NCBI GenBank assembly: GCA_947574255.1
Contig: CANPJT010000005.1
Span: 1-45,553 of the forward strand
DNA from: an uncultured Mycoplasmatota bacterium
GTDB lineage: Bacteria; Bacillota_I; Bacilli_A; RF39; UBA660
Direction: 5' to 3'
DNA: 45,553 nt
Below are positions 19,316 to 28,634 of the stretch, piece after piece; the first letter of the stretch is position 1, and every line of letters starts with the position of its first letter. The notes below the pieces were generated by a model. The model was not told where the DNA came from and searched no databases. It worked only from the letters and a program-made list of their open reading frames with translations. The position numbers were made by a program, and so were the translations under genes.

Positions 19316-20549
19316 TTATTTAAACATAAATTCTTTTAACTTTTGAAACTTTGTAATTATTTTCCAACTTTTACTATTTATAATTTTCAAATATTTACTT
19401 TCTAAATCCTTTAAAACATTCTCATTATATTTTATAATATCACTCTGCTTTTTTATTAATTTTTCCTTTTCAGTTATATTTTTCTGTAGATCAAACTGAA
19501 TAATTATTAAATTTTTAATTTCTTCTAAAACTTCACTAAAATCATCTTTTATAAATTCTTTTAATTTAACTTTAAACTTAAGTCGAGTTCCTTTTTTAAA
19601 ATCTCCTTTAAGCAAAAAAACTGGCTTATCATAAAAATAAATTTTATTATTTAAATCTAAAAAATTAAATTTAATTATATCTATTTTTCTATAATAACTT
19701 ACTTCAAAATTTTCTATCATTAAATTTTTTTTCTCACTTAACTCAAATTCTATCTCTTTAGTATCATTAGGAATATCAACATTAAATTTATAAAAATCGC
19801 TTTCATAATTATAATATCCTTCAACATATTTTTCTAATTCAAATTCTTTACTATCACCAAAATACAATCGATAAAAGTCTAAACGATTATCTTCAGGTTT
19901 ATGAAAATAATGACCAGTCCACTCATTATCCCATATATTTAAATCAATATAAGAAACAGGCATATTTGTTTTATAAACACAATAATTAAATGTCAACTGA
20001 TCTCTTTTAGTATATTTAAATAAATACTTAAACCACATATCCATTGTTTTTTCTACTAATTTATTTCTATTTTTCCTAACAATTATACTTGATTCAATCA
20101 AACCATTATGTAATGGATATTTTTCTTTTAAATAAAAATCTTTTATTTTCAAAAGTTTCTGTTTCTCTTCTTTTTTAAATTGCATACAAGCATTAATTTC
20201 TTCATAAATACAATCTCTTGCATGATGTTTAAAAGAAATAAAATCTTCATTCTTATTATTAACAAAAGTATCTAAAAAATCGTGAATACTTTTTTTAAAA
20301 TATTGATTCCCATCCATCCAAATTGTTATATCATATTTTTTAGTATATTCATTTCCTAATATTTTAGTTTTTCTTGCCAATTGTACATTAGTTAGCTTTG
20401 AATCTTTAATGTAAATAACTTTCCAAGTTTTTGATTTTATATTTTTGTTATTTGTAAAACAAAGATAATCTTCCTTTTTCTTTATTTTTTAATTCATTTA
20501 AATTATCATAATCTCCCGTAATACAAGTATAAACACATATTTTATTCAT
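19316..20549 (-). pseudogene. DUF616 family glycosyltransferase-like gene, apparent +1 frameshift
   Basis: The DUF616 (TOD1/MUCI70-like) domain is split between two frames. An ATG at 20549 with GAGGG five bases upstream begins the usual N-terminus (VYTCITGDYDNLNE) but runs into a stop at 20448 after 33 codons. Removing one base from the GAAAAAGG tract at 20473-20480 restores the frame through DYLCFTNN and ARKTKILGNEY to WMDGN and the DCIYEE block of the family. A beta-rich region (about 180-290 of the long frame) and a coiled-coil tail ending near NSKSWKI follow. It is a real inactivation, a reversible switch or a sequence error. It lies within the polysaccharide operon. Confidence 0.85.
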
Positions 20550-20560
20550 TTTTTCCCTCA

Positions 20561-21379
20561 TTAAATATGACACAAGAATTCTAAATCTTTCGATACACAA
20601 ATATAAACACTTGTAGTTCCCCAGTATTGATATCCACTATAGAATTTTATTTTATTATTATCTAATTTTTCTTCCAACATTTGAATTGTTCTTTGTTCTC
20701 CTATTCTTTCGCTATCATCAATTAAAATAATAAATTTGTCTTCTAAACATTCTGGAACGATATCTAAAATATCCATTCTTGAATATTCCTGTCCTACCCC
20801 TACAGGTCCATCAATAGTAATTAAATCAAATTTTTTATTTTTAAATTCTTCTCTAAAGTTTTTATAAGCATTTAATTCACAGCCATTAAATTTTCTTTTA
20901 TAATTCTTTAATAAATGTATATTTTGAAATTCGCTCATATTCGTATTTGTTTTAAAAAACTCAATCCATTCCTTATCATGTTCTACCACATCATGTTTTA
21001 CCTTTTTATGTGACTTAACATATTCTGTAATTATTTTTGTCGATTGCCCCATACCTGTTTCTAAAATATTTTTAGGCTCTATTTCATCTAAAATTCGATA
21101 CAAAATATATGCAAAAGGATATCCTATTGCCCCTGATGATAAAGACAAAGGAATATTAAACCAATTACTATTCTTTATAGTATCATGAAAAATAGTGGCA
21201 AAAAGATTCTCATTAGATATCTTAAGATTTTTTATCAATAAATCATTAAGGTTATTGATCTGTTCTTGACTTTGAATTAACTTTTGCTCCAATTCTATAA
21301 TCCTATTATTAGTTTCATTAATCTTATTTGTATTTGAATACAATCTATATAATTTAGTTTTTTTCAATAGCTTTTTCAT
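20561..21379 (-). CDS. Coiled-coil protein with a Rossmann, SAM-methyltransferase-like domain
   Basis: A 272-aa protein. A coiled coil (about 12-55) is followed by a class I methyltransferase-like core: LETGMGQSTKII (glycine motif, about 110), VEHDKEWIEFF (acidic strand end) and FDLITIDGPVG. Such fusions occur in polysaccharide loci, where they may methylate a chain end or regulate length; that is inference. The start at 21379 overlaps the previous stop by ATGA; a GTG six codons earlier has no ribosome binding site. The frameshifted DUF616 gene follows closely. Confidence 0.78.
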   Translation of the reverse strand: MKKLLKKTKLYRLYSNTNKINETNNRIIELEQKLIQSQEQINNLNDLLIKNLKISNENLFATIFHDTIKNSNWFNIPLSLSSGAIGYPFAYILYRILDEIEPKNILETGMGQSTKIITEYVKSHKKVKHDVVEHDKEWIEFFKTNTNMSEFQNIHLLKNYKRKFNGCELNAYKNFREEFKNKKFDLITIDGPVGVGQEYSRMDILDIVPECLEDKFIILIDDSERIGEQRTIQMLEEKLDNNKIKFYSGYQYWGTTSVYICVSKDLEFLCHI

Positions 21380-22545
21380 TTTTTCACTTCTTTCCACATT
21401 TTTTTATACTTATCAACAACTAAATCCCAAGTATATTCTTCTTTAATTCTTTCTTTAGCAAGCTTACCATATTTTTTTATATCTTTATCACTAAAATTCT
21501 CTACACGTTCAATTATTCTTTTTAAATCTCCATCTTGTTTACTGAAATAAAGACTTGACATCATTCCAACTTCTACATTGTAAACAGCATTAAACAAAAT
21601 ATTTACATTAGTAGTTGCCAAAGCTTCTAAAAGGGATGGATTTGTTCCTCCAGCAGAATGACCATGGATGTATGCATAAGCATTTTCTCTTATATAAATT
21701 AAAGCTTCTTTATCATATATACTTCCTACAAACTTAATTCGCTTGTCCTTATCAAAAGATGTTCTTTCTTTTAAATTATTATAAAACTTGTTTTCTTCTA
21801 CATTAGATACAATAACTAAATCTTTTTTAATATTAGTTTTCATAAACTCTTTAATTATTAACTCATAATTATTCTCTGGCACAAATCTTCCAACAATTAA
21901 ATAATAACTCTTTTCTTTAATTTTACACTTTTTAAACAAATCGTTTACAATTATATTTTTAACACCTTTTTGACTCAAATAAGCACCATATGAAATAAAA
22001 TATGAATCTTTATTAAACTTTTTATACTTTGTATCAATATAATTTTGAATTGCTTTTGAATCACTTACAATAACATCGCTATTCTTAACCATACAATATT
22101 CACTTATTTTAAAACATTGTTTAATTACTTTATTCCACTTTTCTCTCATCCACTCTAAACCATCAGGATTTAAATAAATTGTTATTCCTTTTTTTTGTAA
22201 AGGTCTAACTAAATAATGATAAAATGGCCCCATCCTACATCCTAAAATATAAACCACAACATTTTCTAAATTCCTATCTTCGATATATTTATTAACTTTT
22301 TTTAAAGCTTTAATCGCATATATGAACATTGTTACAAAGCCTACACTTGGTGAATAAACTTGTAAACAATCGACATTATCTTTTTTCAAAACTTTATTCT
22401 TTAATAGCTTATCATTTGTTAATTCAGGAATATGAAATATTGTATTTTTTTCTTTATAATTTTCTACTAAGTTAGTTACAAAAGTTTCCCATCCACCATA
22501 ACTAGCTTTATAACCTCGAGCTCCAATAATTATAATATTCTTCAT
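21376..22545 (-). CDS. DUF1972-type glycosyltransferase (rhamnosyltransferase-like, GT4)
   Basis: A 389-aa GT-B enzyme whose N-terminal half is DUF1972 (IIIIGARGYKASYGGWETFV), as in streptococcal Cps2T and RgpA-type rhamnosyltransferases. The C-terminal half carries VGRFVPENN and HSAGGTNPSLLEA, the donor-site motif. Likely transfers a deoxyhexose to the growing unit; the exact sugar is not visible. AGGAAG lies seven bases before the ATG. The next gene overlaps by ATGA. Confidence 0.9.
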   Translation of the reverse strand: MKNIIIIGARGYKASYGGWETFVTNLVENYKEKNTIFHIPELTNDKLLKNKVLKKDNVDCLQVYSPSVGFVTMFIYAIKALKKVNKYIEDRNLENVVVYILGCRMGPFYHYLVRPLQKKGITIYLNPDGLEWMREKWNKVIKQCFKISEYCMVKNSDVIVSDSKAIQNYIDTKYKKFNKDSYFISYGAYLSQKGVKNIIVNDLFKKCKIKEKSYYLIVGRFVPENNYELIIKEFMKTNIKKDLVIVSNVEENKFYNNLKERTSFDKDKRIKFVGSIYDKEALIYIRENAYAYIHGHSAGGTNPSLLEALATTNVNILFNAVYNVEVGMMSSLYFSKQDGDLKRIIERVENFSDKDIKKYGKLAKERIKEEYTWDLVVDKYKKMWKEVKK

Positions 22546-22549
22546 TCCA

Positions 22550-23398
22550 TCACTTCCTAAATAAATTAATAAACTTAGATAAATACAAATTTACATAATA
22601 AGTAAGTCTTAACAAAGCTAATTTAAATACATCAATTTTATTTACATCCTTTTCATAATAATACTGACTACTCTTTAATATTTTAAACTTATTTATCCGA
22701 TTAATACTCTTATCCACACTTTGACTTAATGCATGAATAATAGTAACCCTGTTATCAACAAAAGTTTTAAAGCCCAATTCTTTTAGTTTTTTACCAATTA
22801 TTATTTCTTCATAGTATAAAAATGTATTTTCATCAAAAAAATCTATCGCTTTAAATACATCTTTTTTAATTATAAAAAAACATCCTTTAACAACTTCAAC
22901 TTGTGTTAAATCATTTTTATACTCTTCTTCACTATAACTAAGAATTTTATCTGATAAAAAATGAAAATATGGTACATTTGATAATAATTCTGACAAAAAT
23001 GTTGGTAATTTCCAGCCTTTAGATATTCCATTTGGTTCTTTGATATTTGGAGCAATTACAGATATCTCTTTTTTTTCTAAATCATTTATCAACGTTTTTA
23101 TTTCTCTTTCACTTACAATAATATCTGGATTAGATATAATAATATTATCAATTTCATAATTATCTATTAAGTATTTAATTCCAACATTATTTCCCGCAGC
23201 ATAACCTTTATTCTCTTTAGCTTCCACAATTTTAATTTTATTACTTACATACTTTTTTAATTGTTTTACAGAATCGTCTGTGCTTTTATTATCAACTACA
23301 ACAATAATATCTAAAATTTTATAATTTTTTATATCATTAATCATTAATGAAGTATTTTCAAAATCATTATAATTTAAAATTACCATTCCATTTTTCAT
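22550..23398 (-). CDS. GT2 family glycosyltransferase
   Basis: A 282-aa GT2 enzyme with MVILNYNDFENT, ENKGYAAGNN and IISNPDIIV (metal site), then VKGCFFIIKKDVF and YYEEIIIGKKL, the layout of WbbL/RfbF-like enzymes. It has an ordinary AGAGGG site. It follows a terminator at 23435-23468, so it probably starts a transcript; an extended -10-like TGTTAAAAT lies in the short gap. Confidence 0.9.
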   Translation of the reverse strand: MKNGMVILNYNDFENTSLMINDIKNYKILDIIVVVDNKSTDDSVKQLKKYVSNKIKIVEAKENKGYAAGNNVGIKYLIDNYEIDNIIISNPDIIVSEREIKTLINDLEKKEISVIAPNIKEPNGISKGWKLPTFLSELLSNVPYFHFLSDKILSYSEEEYKNDLTQVEVVKGCFFIIKKDVFKAIDFFDENTFLYYEEIIIGKKLKELGFKTFVDNRVTIIHALSQSVDKSINRINKFKILKSSQYYYEKDVNKIDVFKLALLRLTYYVNLYLSKFINLFRK

Positions 23399-23434
23399 AA
23401 ATTACCCTCTAATAACATTTTAACATATCTAAAA

Positions 23435-23468
23435 ATAAATAAAAACCTATAATCCTTTTATTATAGGT
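23435..23468 (-). terminator. Intrinsic terminator of the ligase-GT fusion gene
   Basis: A perfect 9-bp stem on the minus strand, ACCTATAAT and ATTATAGGT (23468-23460 and 23453-23445), followed by TTTTATTTATTTTT. It begins immediately after the TAG stop at 23469. Confidence 0.85.
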
Positions 23469-25754
23469 CTAATTACTTTTTTTAAATACATCAAGCAAAA
23501 TATTACTTGTTTTATTCACACTAAATTTTTCACTAGTTTTATGAGCATTCTTAATTAAATTTTCTTTTTCTTTCTTTTTCATTTCTAAAACTTCTTCTAT
23601 TTTAGTTGCTAATTCTTTATAATCCTCAGAATTAAATGTTATACTATTTTTACTATCTACTAAATAAGAACCTGGTCCATACTTATTACTTCCAATAACC
23701 AAAGCACCACAAGCCATAGCTTCTAACCCTGTTAACCCCAAACTTTCACTCTTACGTCTTGTTGGATAAATAAAAGCCTCTATCACATTAAATATATTTA
23801 TCAACTCACTTTGACTAACTAAAGGTTTTCTCACAATATATGTTGATAACTTATACTTATCAATCATTTCCTTTAAAATATTTTCTTCTTGTCCGCTTCC
23901 GACAATTATAAACTTTATATTCTTTAATTTATCTCTTTTCTTTAATTCATTTATTGCTAATAAAAGAGTATCATATCCTTTATCTTTTTCAATACGAGCT
24001 GCATATCCAAAATATTTTATATCTTTATCTATTTCTAATTTTTCCAAAGCTTCTTCTTTTTTTATTACTTTAAATTTATTTAAATCAACCCCACCTGCTG
24101 GATAAACAACTATTTTTTCTTCCGAAACTTGATATTTATTTTTAAGTACATCTCTAAAATAATTAGATGAAGCGATGACTATATCAGCTTTCTTTAAATA
24201 CTTAGCACTAACAATTTCATTCCTAATTTCAAAATCATAATCAGCAACTATATCATTACCATGCGTATTTAAAACTAATTTTGTATTTTTGGAACAAATA
24301 AATGGTATAAAAACTCCTCTTGTTGAATGTGAAATAAAATGAACATATATATAATCATAATTATTCCATACAGACTTCCAAAAAGATACTAAATAAAATT
24401 TGAAATAATATATAACTTTTTTTAACTTATTATTTGTCTTGTGAATAACTACTAAATCCATATTAAAGCCATTTTTATTTAATAAATCATAAGTATTCTT
24501 AACAAAAATACCATAATGTGGATATTTATCATTTGGATACATATTACTAACTAATAAAATATTTACTTTTTCCAAACCTTTATCATTGTTGGAAACCAAA
24601 AACAACAATGCAATATAAGTACTAACCATTGGGCTTAGCAAAACATGTCCTGAAAAACAAGATATTAAAAATATTAAGATAATGCTAAACTTATAAACAT
24701 TTTTTAACTTAGCTTGTTTAAATATATAGAAAAAGAAAACAATATAAAAAGCACTCCCAATAATCCCTAAACTATAAAAAATATCAAAACAATCTATCTC
24801 AACATCTTTTGTTGCCAAAATTTTTTCTCTTCCAATACCTAAAAGTTTTTCTATAGAATCACTCTTTAAATACTGTTTATTAATATCACAAAGAAAAGTA
24901 AGACGATTACTAAAAATAATATGATCAATATTTTCTAATTTTAATAATTCTCTAACATCATCTATTTCATAATAATTTAAAGAAGTTTTAATATTTTCAT
25001 ATAAATCCATTTTCGGAACATATACAATAAGACCAGCTAGAATAGCTATAACTCCTAATAATATTTTTAATTGATTCTTTTTTATTACTTTAAAAATGTC
25101 TTTGTAATAGAAAATAATAAAATAAATAAATATAATTCCTAAACTTAAATAAAATGCTTTAGTTCCCAACAAACAAATAGTTACAAATAATAAAACTAAA
25201 AACATCCCTTTTAATAAATAGCTATTGCTTTCTATTAAATAAACAATAACCGCTGGCAATAAAACAACAAAAATATTAACTAGTTCATTACCAATATAAA
25301 AATAAGACAAATATAAATTTTTATTAGGATACACTTCATTAATGTTATGACCCATTCCTAAAAACATTGGAACAAGATACAAAATTAAATAAAAAAATAA
25401 TATATAACTGATAGTTTTCTTATTTAATTTTTTATTCTCATAATTAGAAAAAAACAAAATTAAAATTGGCAAATAAAATATTTTAATAATATTGGTTATT
25501 TCTATCTTTAAACTCATTTCATTTAGGATTAAATACAGAAAATAAATCACAAAATAAATTCCCATAAATAAAAATATTTTTTTATTTGGATAGTTTTTCA
25601 AAAGATAAATTACTGTAAATATCAAAAAAAGACCTTTAGTTATAAAACCTATACTATAATCAAGATTTTGCCATGTAAGAATTCCCGTCAAAAAATCAAT
25701 TAAAGGAAAAAATATAATAAAATATTCTAAATAATTATCAATTTTTTTTAACAT
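23469..25754 (-). CDS. Fusion: polymerase/O-antigen-ligase-like membrane domain plus GT4 glycosyltransferase
   Basis: A 761-aa two-part protein. Residues 1 to about 385 form a multispanning domain of the O-antigen ligase/Wzy type, with a GTKAFYL segment, a long outside loop (about 250-320) and FDIFYSLGIIGSAFY. Residues from about 392 form a complete GT4 enzyme: VNILLVSNMYP, YFGYAARIEKDKGYDT and ESLGLTGLEAMACG (about 668). The outer-face part would polymerise or ligate lipid-linked units while the inner-face part adds a sugar. The reading frame is continuous with no sign of error at the junction. AAAGGTGAT lies before the ATG. Ligase versus polymerase cannot be told apart here. Confidence 0.85.
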   Translation of the reverse strand: MLKKIDNYLEYFIIFFPLIDFLTGILTWQNLDYSIGFITKGLFLIFTVIYLLKNYPNKKIFLFMGIYFVIYFLYLILNEMSLKIEITNIIKIFYLPILILFFSNYENKKLNKKTISYILFFYLILYLVPMFLGMGHNINEVYPNKNLYLSYFYIGNELVNIFVVLLPAVIVYLIESNSYLLKGMFLVLLFVTICLLGTKAFYLSLGIIFIYFIIFYYKDIFKVIKKNQLKILLGVIAILAGLIVYVPKMDLYENIKTSLNYYEIDDVRELLKLENIDHIIFSNRLTFLCDINKQYLKSDSIEKLLGIGREKILATKDVEIDCFDIFYSLGIIGSAFYIVFFFYIFKQAKLKNVYKFSIILIFLISCFSGHVLLSPMVSTYIALLFLVSNNDKGLEKVNILLVSNMYPNDKYPHYGIFVKNTYDLLNKNGFNMDLVVIHKTNNKLKKVIYYFKFYLVSFWKSVWNNYDYIYVHFISHSTRGVFIPFICSKNTKLVLNTHGNDIVADYDFEIRNEIVSAKYLKKADIVIASSNYFRDVLKNKYQVSEEKIVVYPAGGVDLNKFKVIKKEEALEKLEIDKDIKYFGYAARIEKDKGYDTLLLAINELKKRDKLKNIKFIIVGSGQEENILKEMIDKYKLSTYIVRKPLVSQSELINIFNVIEAFIYPTRRKSESLGLTGLEAMACGALVIGSNKYGPGSYLVDSKNSITFNSEDYKELATKIEEVLEMKKKEKENLIKNAHKTSEKFSVNKTSNILLDVFKKSN

Positions 25755-25772
25755 ATTATCACCTTTAAATTA

Positions 25773-25801
25773 ATTATAGCATAATAAAAGATTCCTATTA
25801 A
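25773..25801 (-). promoter_or_regulatory. Promoter of the ligase-GT fusion gene
   Basis: On the minus strand TGCTATAAT is an extended -10 (hexamer 25778-25773), with a weak TTAATA 17 bases upstream. The -35 region lies inside the loop of the preceding terminator, so the two elements overlap. Confidence 0.5.
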
Positions 25802-25815
25802 GAATCTTTTATTAT
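25781..25815 (-). terminator. Intrinsic terminator after the GtrA-like gene
   Basis: A perfect 14-bp inverted repeat, ATAATAAAAGATTC (25781-25794) and GAATCTTTTATTAT (25802-25815), with a 7-base loop. The U-rich tract is part of the stem. It lies directly after the stop at 25819 and is nearly symmetrical, so it may act on both strands. Confidence 0.7.
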
Positions 25816-25818
25816 CTT

Positions 25819-26235
25819 TTATTTTTTAAAAACAAATAACTTACTAAAAATATAATTAGCAACTATTATTACAACTTGACTAAAAATTTTAGCTATTGAA
25901 TCATTTAATCTTAAAAGGCTGACTAAAACAAACATTATCGCCATATCCATTAAAAGAGTCAATATTCTTGCAGAAAAGAAACTCATAATTTCTTTTAAAT
26001 AATTATTTGACTCACTTTTAAAAACAAATACTCGATTAGCAACATAAGCAAATATTACTGACAAAATCCACGAAATAATATTAGCAATTTGCAACTCTAC
26101 TGCATTTGTTACGTCTAAAAAAGTATGTACACAAATAAAATAAGTAACTAAACTAATAACTGTTGTTAAAATGCCAACAGCTAAATAATTAATAATTTCC
26201 TCATACCTTTTATATAAATTAATTACTTTTTTCAT
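25819..26235 (-). CDS. GtrA-like membrane protein
   Basis: A 138-aa protein with four predicted helices (about 17-37, 46-66, 83-103, 112-132). NYLAVGILTTVISL and ANRVFVFKSESN are typical of the GtrA family, linked to moving polyprenyl-phosphate sugars across the membrane. It overlaps the TagO/WecA-like gene by 17 bases, so the two are coupled. The GtrB-like partners in this window are at 3529 and 11321. Confidence 0.9.
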   Translation of the reverse strand: MKKVINLYKRYEEIINYLAVGILTTVISLVTYFICVHTFLDVTNAVELQIANIISWILSVIFAYVANRVFVFKSESNNYLKEIMSFFSARILTLLMDMAIMFVLVSLLRLNDSIAKIFSQVVIIVANYIFSKLFVFKK

Positions 26236-27283
26236 TATTTTTATCCTTACTACGCTTAAATAAGATGTCTGTTTTTAATACTATAAACAAAAAAATAATC
26301 ATTAATCCAATATAAATAAATATTGCATAATATGTATCTCCTAAAGCATAAAAAATAGAAATACCAGCAAATAAAATATCGATTGCATAAATTATTAACA
26401 AAGATGATCTAGTAGAAAACTGCATTTTTAACAATTGATGGTGCAAATGTTGCTTATCTGGCGTATTAAAAGGATTCTGACCTTTTGAAATTCGCCGGAT
26501 AATCGAAAATAATACATCAATAATTGGAGTCGCTAAAATAACTAAAGGAATAATTAAAGATGTAAATGTTGCTGTTTTATATCCTAAAAGTGCTGTTACC
26601 GCAATAATAAATCCAAGTAAATTACTTCCAGTATCTCCTAAATATATTTGAGCTGGAGGAAAATTGTAAACTAAAAATCCCAAAATTGATCCAAGCATAA
26701 TCAATGAAAGTGTAGTATCAAGTCCTTCTTTTGTATTCATAATAAAAGCAATAATAGCTATAGTTAAAAAATAAATTGCACTAACTCCTGAACACAAACC
26801 ATCCAATCCATCAGATAAATTTATAGCATTAATAATAGCTACAATAATAGAAATAGTTATAATATAATTCCAAGGTGCTAAAAAAGTTAAATTTAAACCT
26901 AAAAAACTTATATAATCAAGAGTAATATTACCATAAAAAACAATTATTCCTGCTGCAATAATTTGAGCAACTAACTGATATTTTGCTTTTATTGGACTAA
27001 TATCATCAATCATACCCATTAAAACTAAAATAAAACTCCCTATTAATATTGATAACATTTGTATACTACTTCTAGCATACAACATATATCCTAGCATAAA
27101 TGAAAAGAATATTGCTAAACCTCCAATGGTAGGCATTGAAACCTTATTTAATCTTCTTGCATTAGGATGATCTAATGCTTTAATATGAACTGCAATCTTT
27201 CTAACAATTGGAGTTGTCACTAAACTACAAAAAAAAGTAACAAATACTACAATAAAAACATTATGTCCATTAACTAAATACAT
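26219..27283 (-). CDS. tagO: Undecaprenyl-phosphate HexNAc-1-phosphate transferase (TagO/WecA type)
   Basis: Starts polymer synthesis by moving an N-acetylhexosamine phosphate, probably GlcNAc-1-P, from UDP to undecaprenyl phosphate. The protein has about ten helices with GMIDDISPIKAKYQL, NAINLSDGLDGL, YLGDTGSN and the HLHHQLL loop, marking the WecA/TagO branch rather than MraY. I place the start at ATG 27283 (354 aa) because AGGAG lies eight bases upstream; a GTG three codons earlier would overlap that site. It is the best candidate for the committed first step of the locus. Confidence 0.93.
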   Translation of the reverse strand: MYLVNGHNVFIVVFVTFFCSLVTTPIVRKIAVHIKALDHPNARRLNKVSMPTIGGLAIFFSFMLGYMLYARSSIQMLSILIGSFILVLMGMIDDISPIKAKYQLVAQIIAAGIIVFYGNITLDYISFLGLNLTFLAPWNYIITISIIVAIINAINLSDGLDGLCSGVSAIYFLTIAIIAFIMNTKEGLDTTLSLIMLGSILGFLVYNFPPAQIYLGDTGSNLLGFIIAVTALLGYKTATFTSLIIPLVILATPIIDVLFSIIRRISKGQNPFNTPDKQHLHHQLLKMQFSTRSSLLIIYAIDILFAGISIFYALGDTYYAIFIYIGLMIIFLFIVLKTDILFKRSKDKNNEKSN

Positions 27284-27302
27284 AACATTCACTCCTAAAA
27301 TT

Positions 27303-27331
27303 ATTATACCTTAAAACAAAAAAAAAATGAA
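27303..27331 (-). promoter_or_regulatory. Promoter of the tagO-gtrA unit
   Basis: On the minus strand TATAAT (27308-27303) lies 20 bases before the start codon. TTCATT 17 bases upstream is a poor -35. Confidence 0.5.
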
Positions 27332-27369
27332 GAAAATCAAAAAACAGACGTAAATAAAATAATAACTAT

Positions 27370-27987
27370 TTATTTTAATCTTTTAATTGAAAAAATCTTT
27401 CCATCTTCAAATTCAACTTTAACTAAATCAATTTCATGAAAAATACCATCAAAAATAACTTCTTCCTGATAATCTAAAATTAATCTGTCTTCTAAATTAA
27501 ATCCTTTATTACATAAAGAAATAAAATAACTTAAAAGTGCAATATTATGTGTAACTACTAAAACATTTTCATAATCACTTTGTAAAATATCGTTTATACA
27601 GGATATCATTCTTACTTTTACCTCTTTAATTGACTCTCCATTCTTTAACTTATAATTAAAATCATGCTCTTGCATCCCCTTTAAAAAACGATATTCATTA
27701 CATCCAAGTTCTCCAACTATTCTTTCTCCTAAGCGATCATCTAAAATAATATCCAAAGCATTTATATCTGCCACATACTTACTTGTGTTCATTGCTCCAA
27801 AATAATTAGATGAATATATAACTTCACACTTTGAAAATATATCTAAATTAGCAATACTCTTAGCAAGTTCTTCGCCTCTTATACTAAGCATTGTTCTTTC
27901 TCTTATTTTATTAAAAGTTACATGTTTAGGATAAACCACATTAATATTACTTACCATATTATTACTAATAAAATAAAGAGTTTTCAT
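27370..27987 (-). CDS. Histidine-phosphatase-fold protein lacking the RHG motif
   Basis: A 205-aa protein with the phosphoglycerate-mutase-like layout: a first strand LYFIS, then SIRGEELAKSI, VIYSSNYFGAMNTSKYV, LGERIVGELG, NGESIKEV and VLVVTHNIALL. In active members the first strand ends RHG and the YSS helix carries an Arg; here the equivalents are SNN and Gly. Only the second His (VVTHN) and the Glu region remain. It is therefore likely a pseudoenzyme or a strongly changed enzyme. Its ATG follows the preceding stop with no gap, with GGAGG upstream, so it is co-expressed with the small export protein. Confidence 0.75.
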   Translation of the reverse strand: MKTLYFISNNMVSNINVVYPKHVTFNKIRERTMLSIRGEELAKSIANLDIFSKCEVIYSSNYFGAMNTSKYVADINALDIILDDRLGERIVGELGCNEYRFLKGMQEHDFNYKLKNGESIKEVKVRMISCINDILQSDYENVLVVTHNIALLSYFISLCNKGFNLEDRLILDYQEEVIFDGIFHEIDLVKVEFEDGKIFSIKRLK

Positions 27988-28500
27988 TTAAATTATCCTC
28001 CCTAAAATTCCATAAGAAAAAACTAGCATTATAACTCCTGCTAATACTACACCTAAAAATGCAGCTAAGCAAGACTTTCTCTTATCCATATTAAGTAGTG
28101 CGGCAATTAAACAACCAGTCCAAGCCCCTGTACCAGGAAGAGGAATACCAACAAACAAAAACAACCCTAAATACTTCAAATTCTCAATTTGATCTTTTTT
28201 AGAATTAGCTTTATTCTCACACCAAATAACCACTTTTCCCATATGTTTCCAATCACGCATTTTTCGAAATATTGGATTAATAAGCCATAATATAAAAGGT
28301 ATTGGTATTATATTTCCTAGAAAGCAAACTAAAAAACTTTGCCACATCGGTAAATCAAATAAACTTGCCGCAATAAGTCCTCCTCTTAATTCTAGTATTG
28401 GAATCATTGATAAAATAAAAATAACTATATATTTTCCTAATAAACTACTTGCAATTCCTCCAAATAAACCTATCATAAAATTTGCTAACTTTTGAGTCAT
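27988..28500 (-). CDS. Small multidrug export family membrane protein (COG2426)
   Basis: A 170-aa integral membrane protein with four or five helices. ILELRGGLIAAS and FVGIPLPGTGAWTG are the two signature blocks of the Sm_multidrug_ex family; the transport role is weakly established and substrates are unknown. AGGAG lies nine bases before the ATG. It heads a two-gene unit with the phosphatase-fold gene. Confidence 0.88.
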   Translation of the reverse strand: MTQKLANFMIGLFGGIASSLLGKYIVIFILSMIPILELRGGLIAASLFDLPMWQSFLVCFLGNIIPIPFILWLINPIFRKMRDWKHMGKVVIWCENKANSKKDQIENLKYLGLFLFVGIPLPGTGAWTGCLIAALLNMDKRKSCLAAFLGVVLAGVIMLVFSYGILGRII

Positions 28501-28520
28501 AACATCATTCTCCTAAATCT

Positions 28521-28530
28521 ATTTTAGCAT
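28521..28530 (-). promoter_or_regulatory. Promoter of the 28500 unit
   Basis: On the minus strand TGCTAAAAT is an extended -10 about 20 bases upstream of the start codon. No clear -35 is seen. Confidence 0.45.
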
Positions 28531-28593
28531 ACAAAGAATAAAATTTAAAATATTTATCTTTAATAATTTTATGTTCAAAAATAATAACTTATC

Positions 28594-28634
28594 AAAAAAA
28601 TAAAAGAAGAAGAAAAGGTTAATTCTTTTCTTCT
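28594..28634 (-). terminator. Strong intrinsic terminator upstream of the 28500 unit
   Basis: On the minus strand AGAAGAAAAG and CTTTTCTTCT (28634-28625 and 28617-28608) form a perfect 10-bp stem with a 7-base loop, followed by TCTTTTATTTTTTT. It is 160 bases past the kinase gene and would close either the kinase operon or the candidate small RNA. Confidence 0.8.

Noticed and set aside
20473-20480. Programmed ribosomal frameshift in the DUF616 gene
   Set aside because: The required shift is +1 at GAAAAAGG, unlike the common -1 A-AAA-AAG sites; mutation, slippage or sequence error is simpler.
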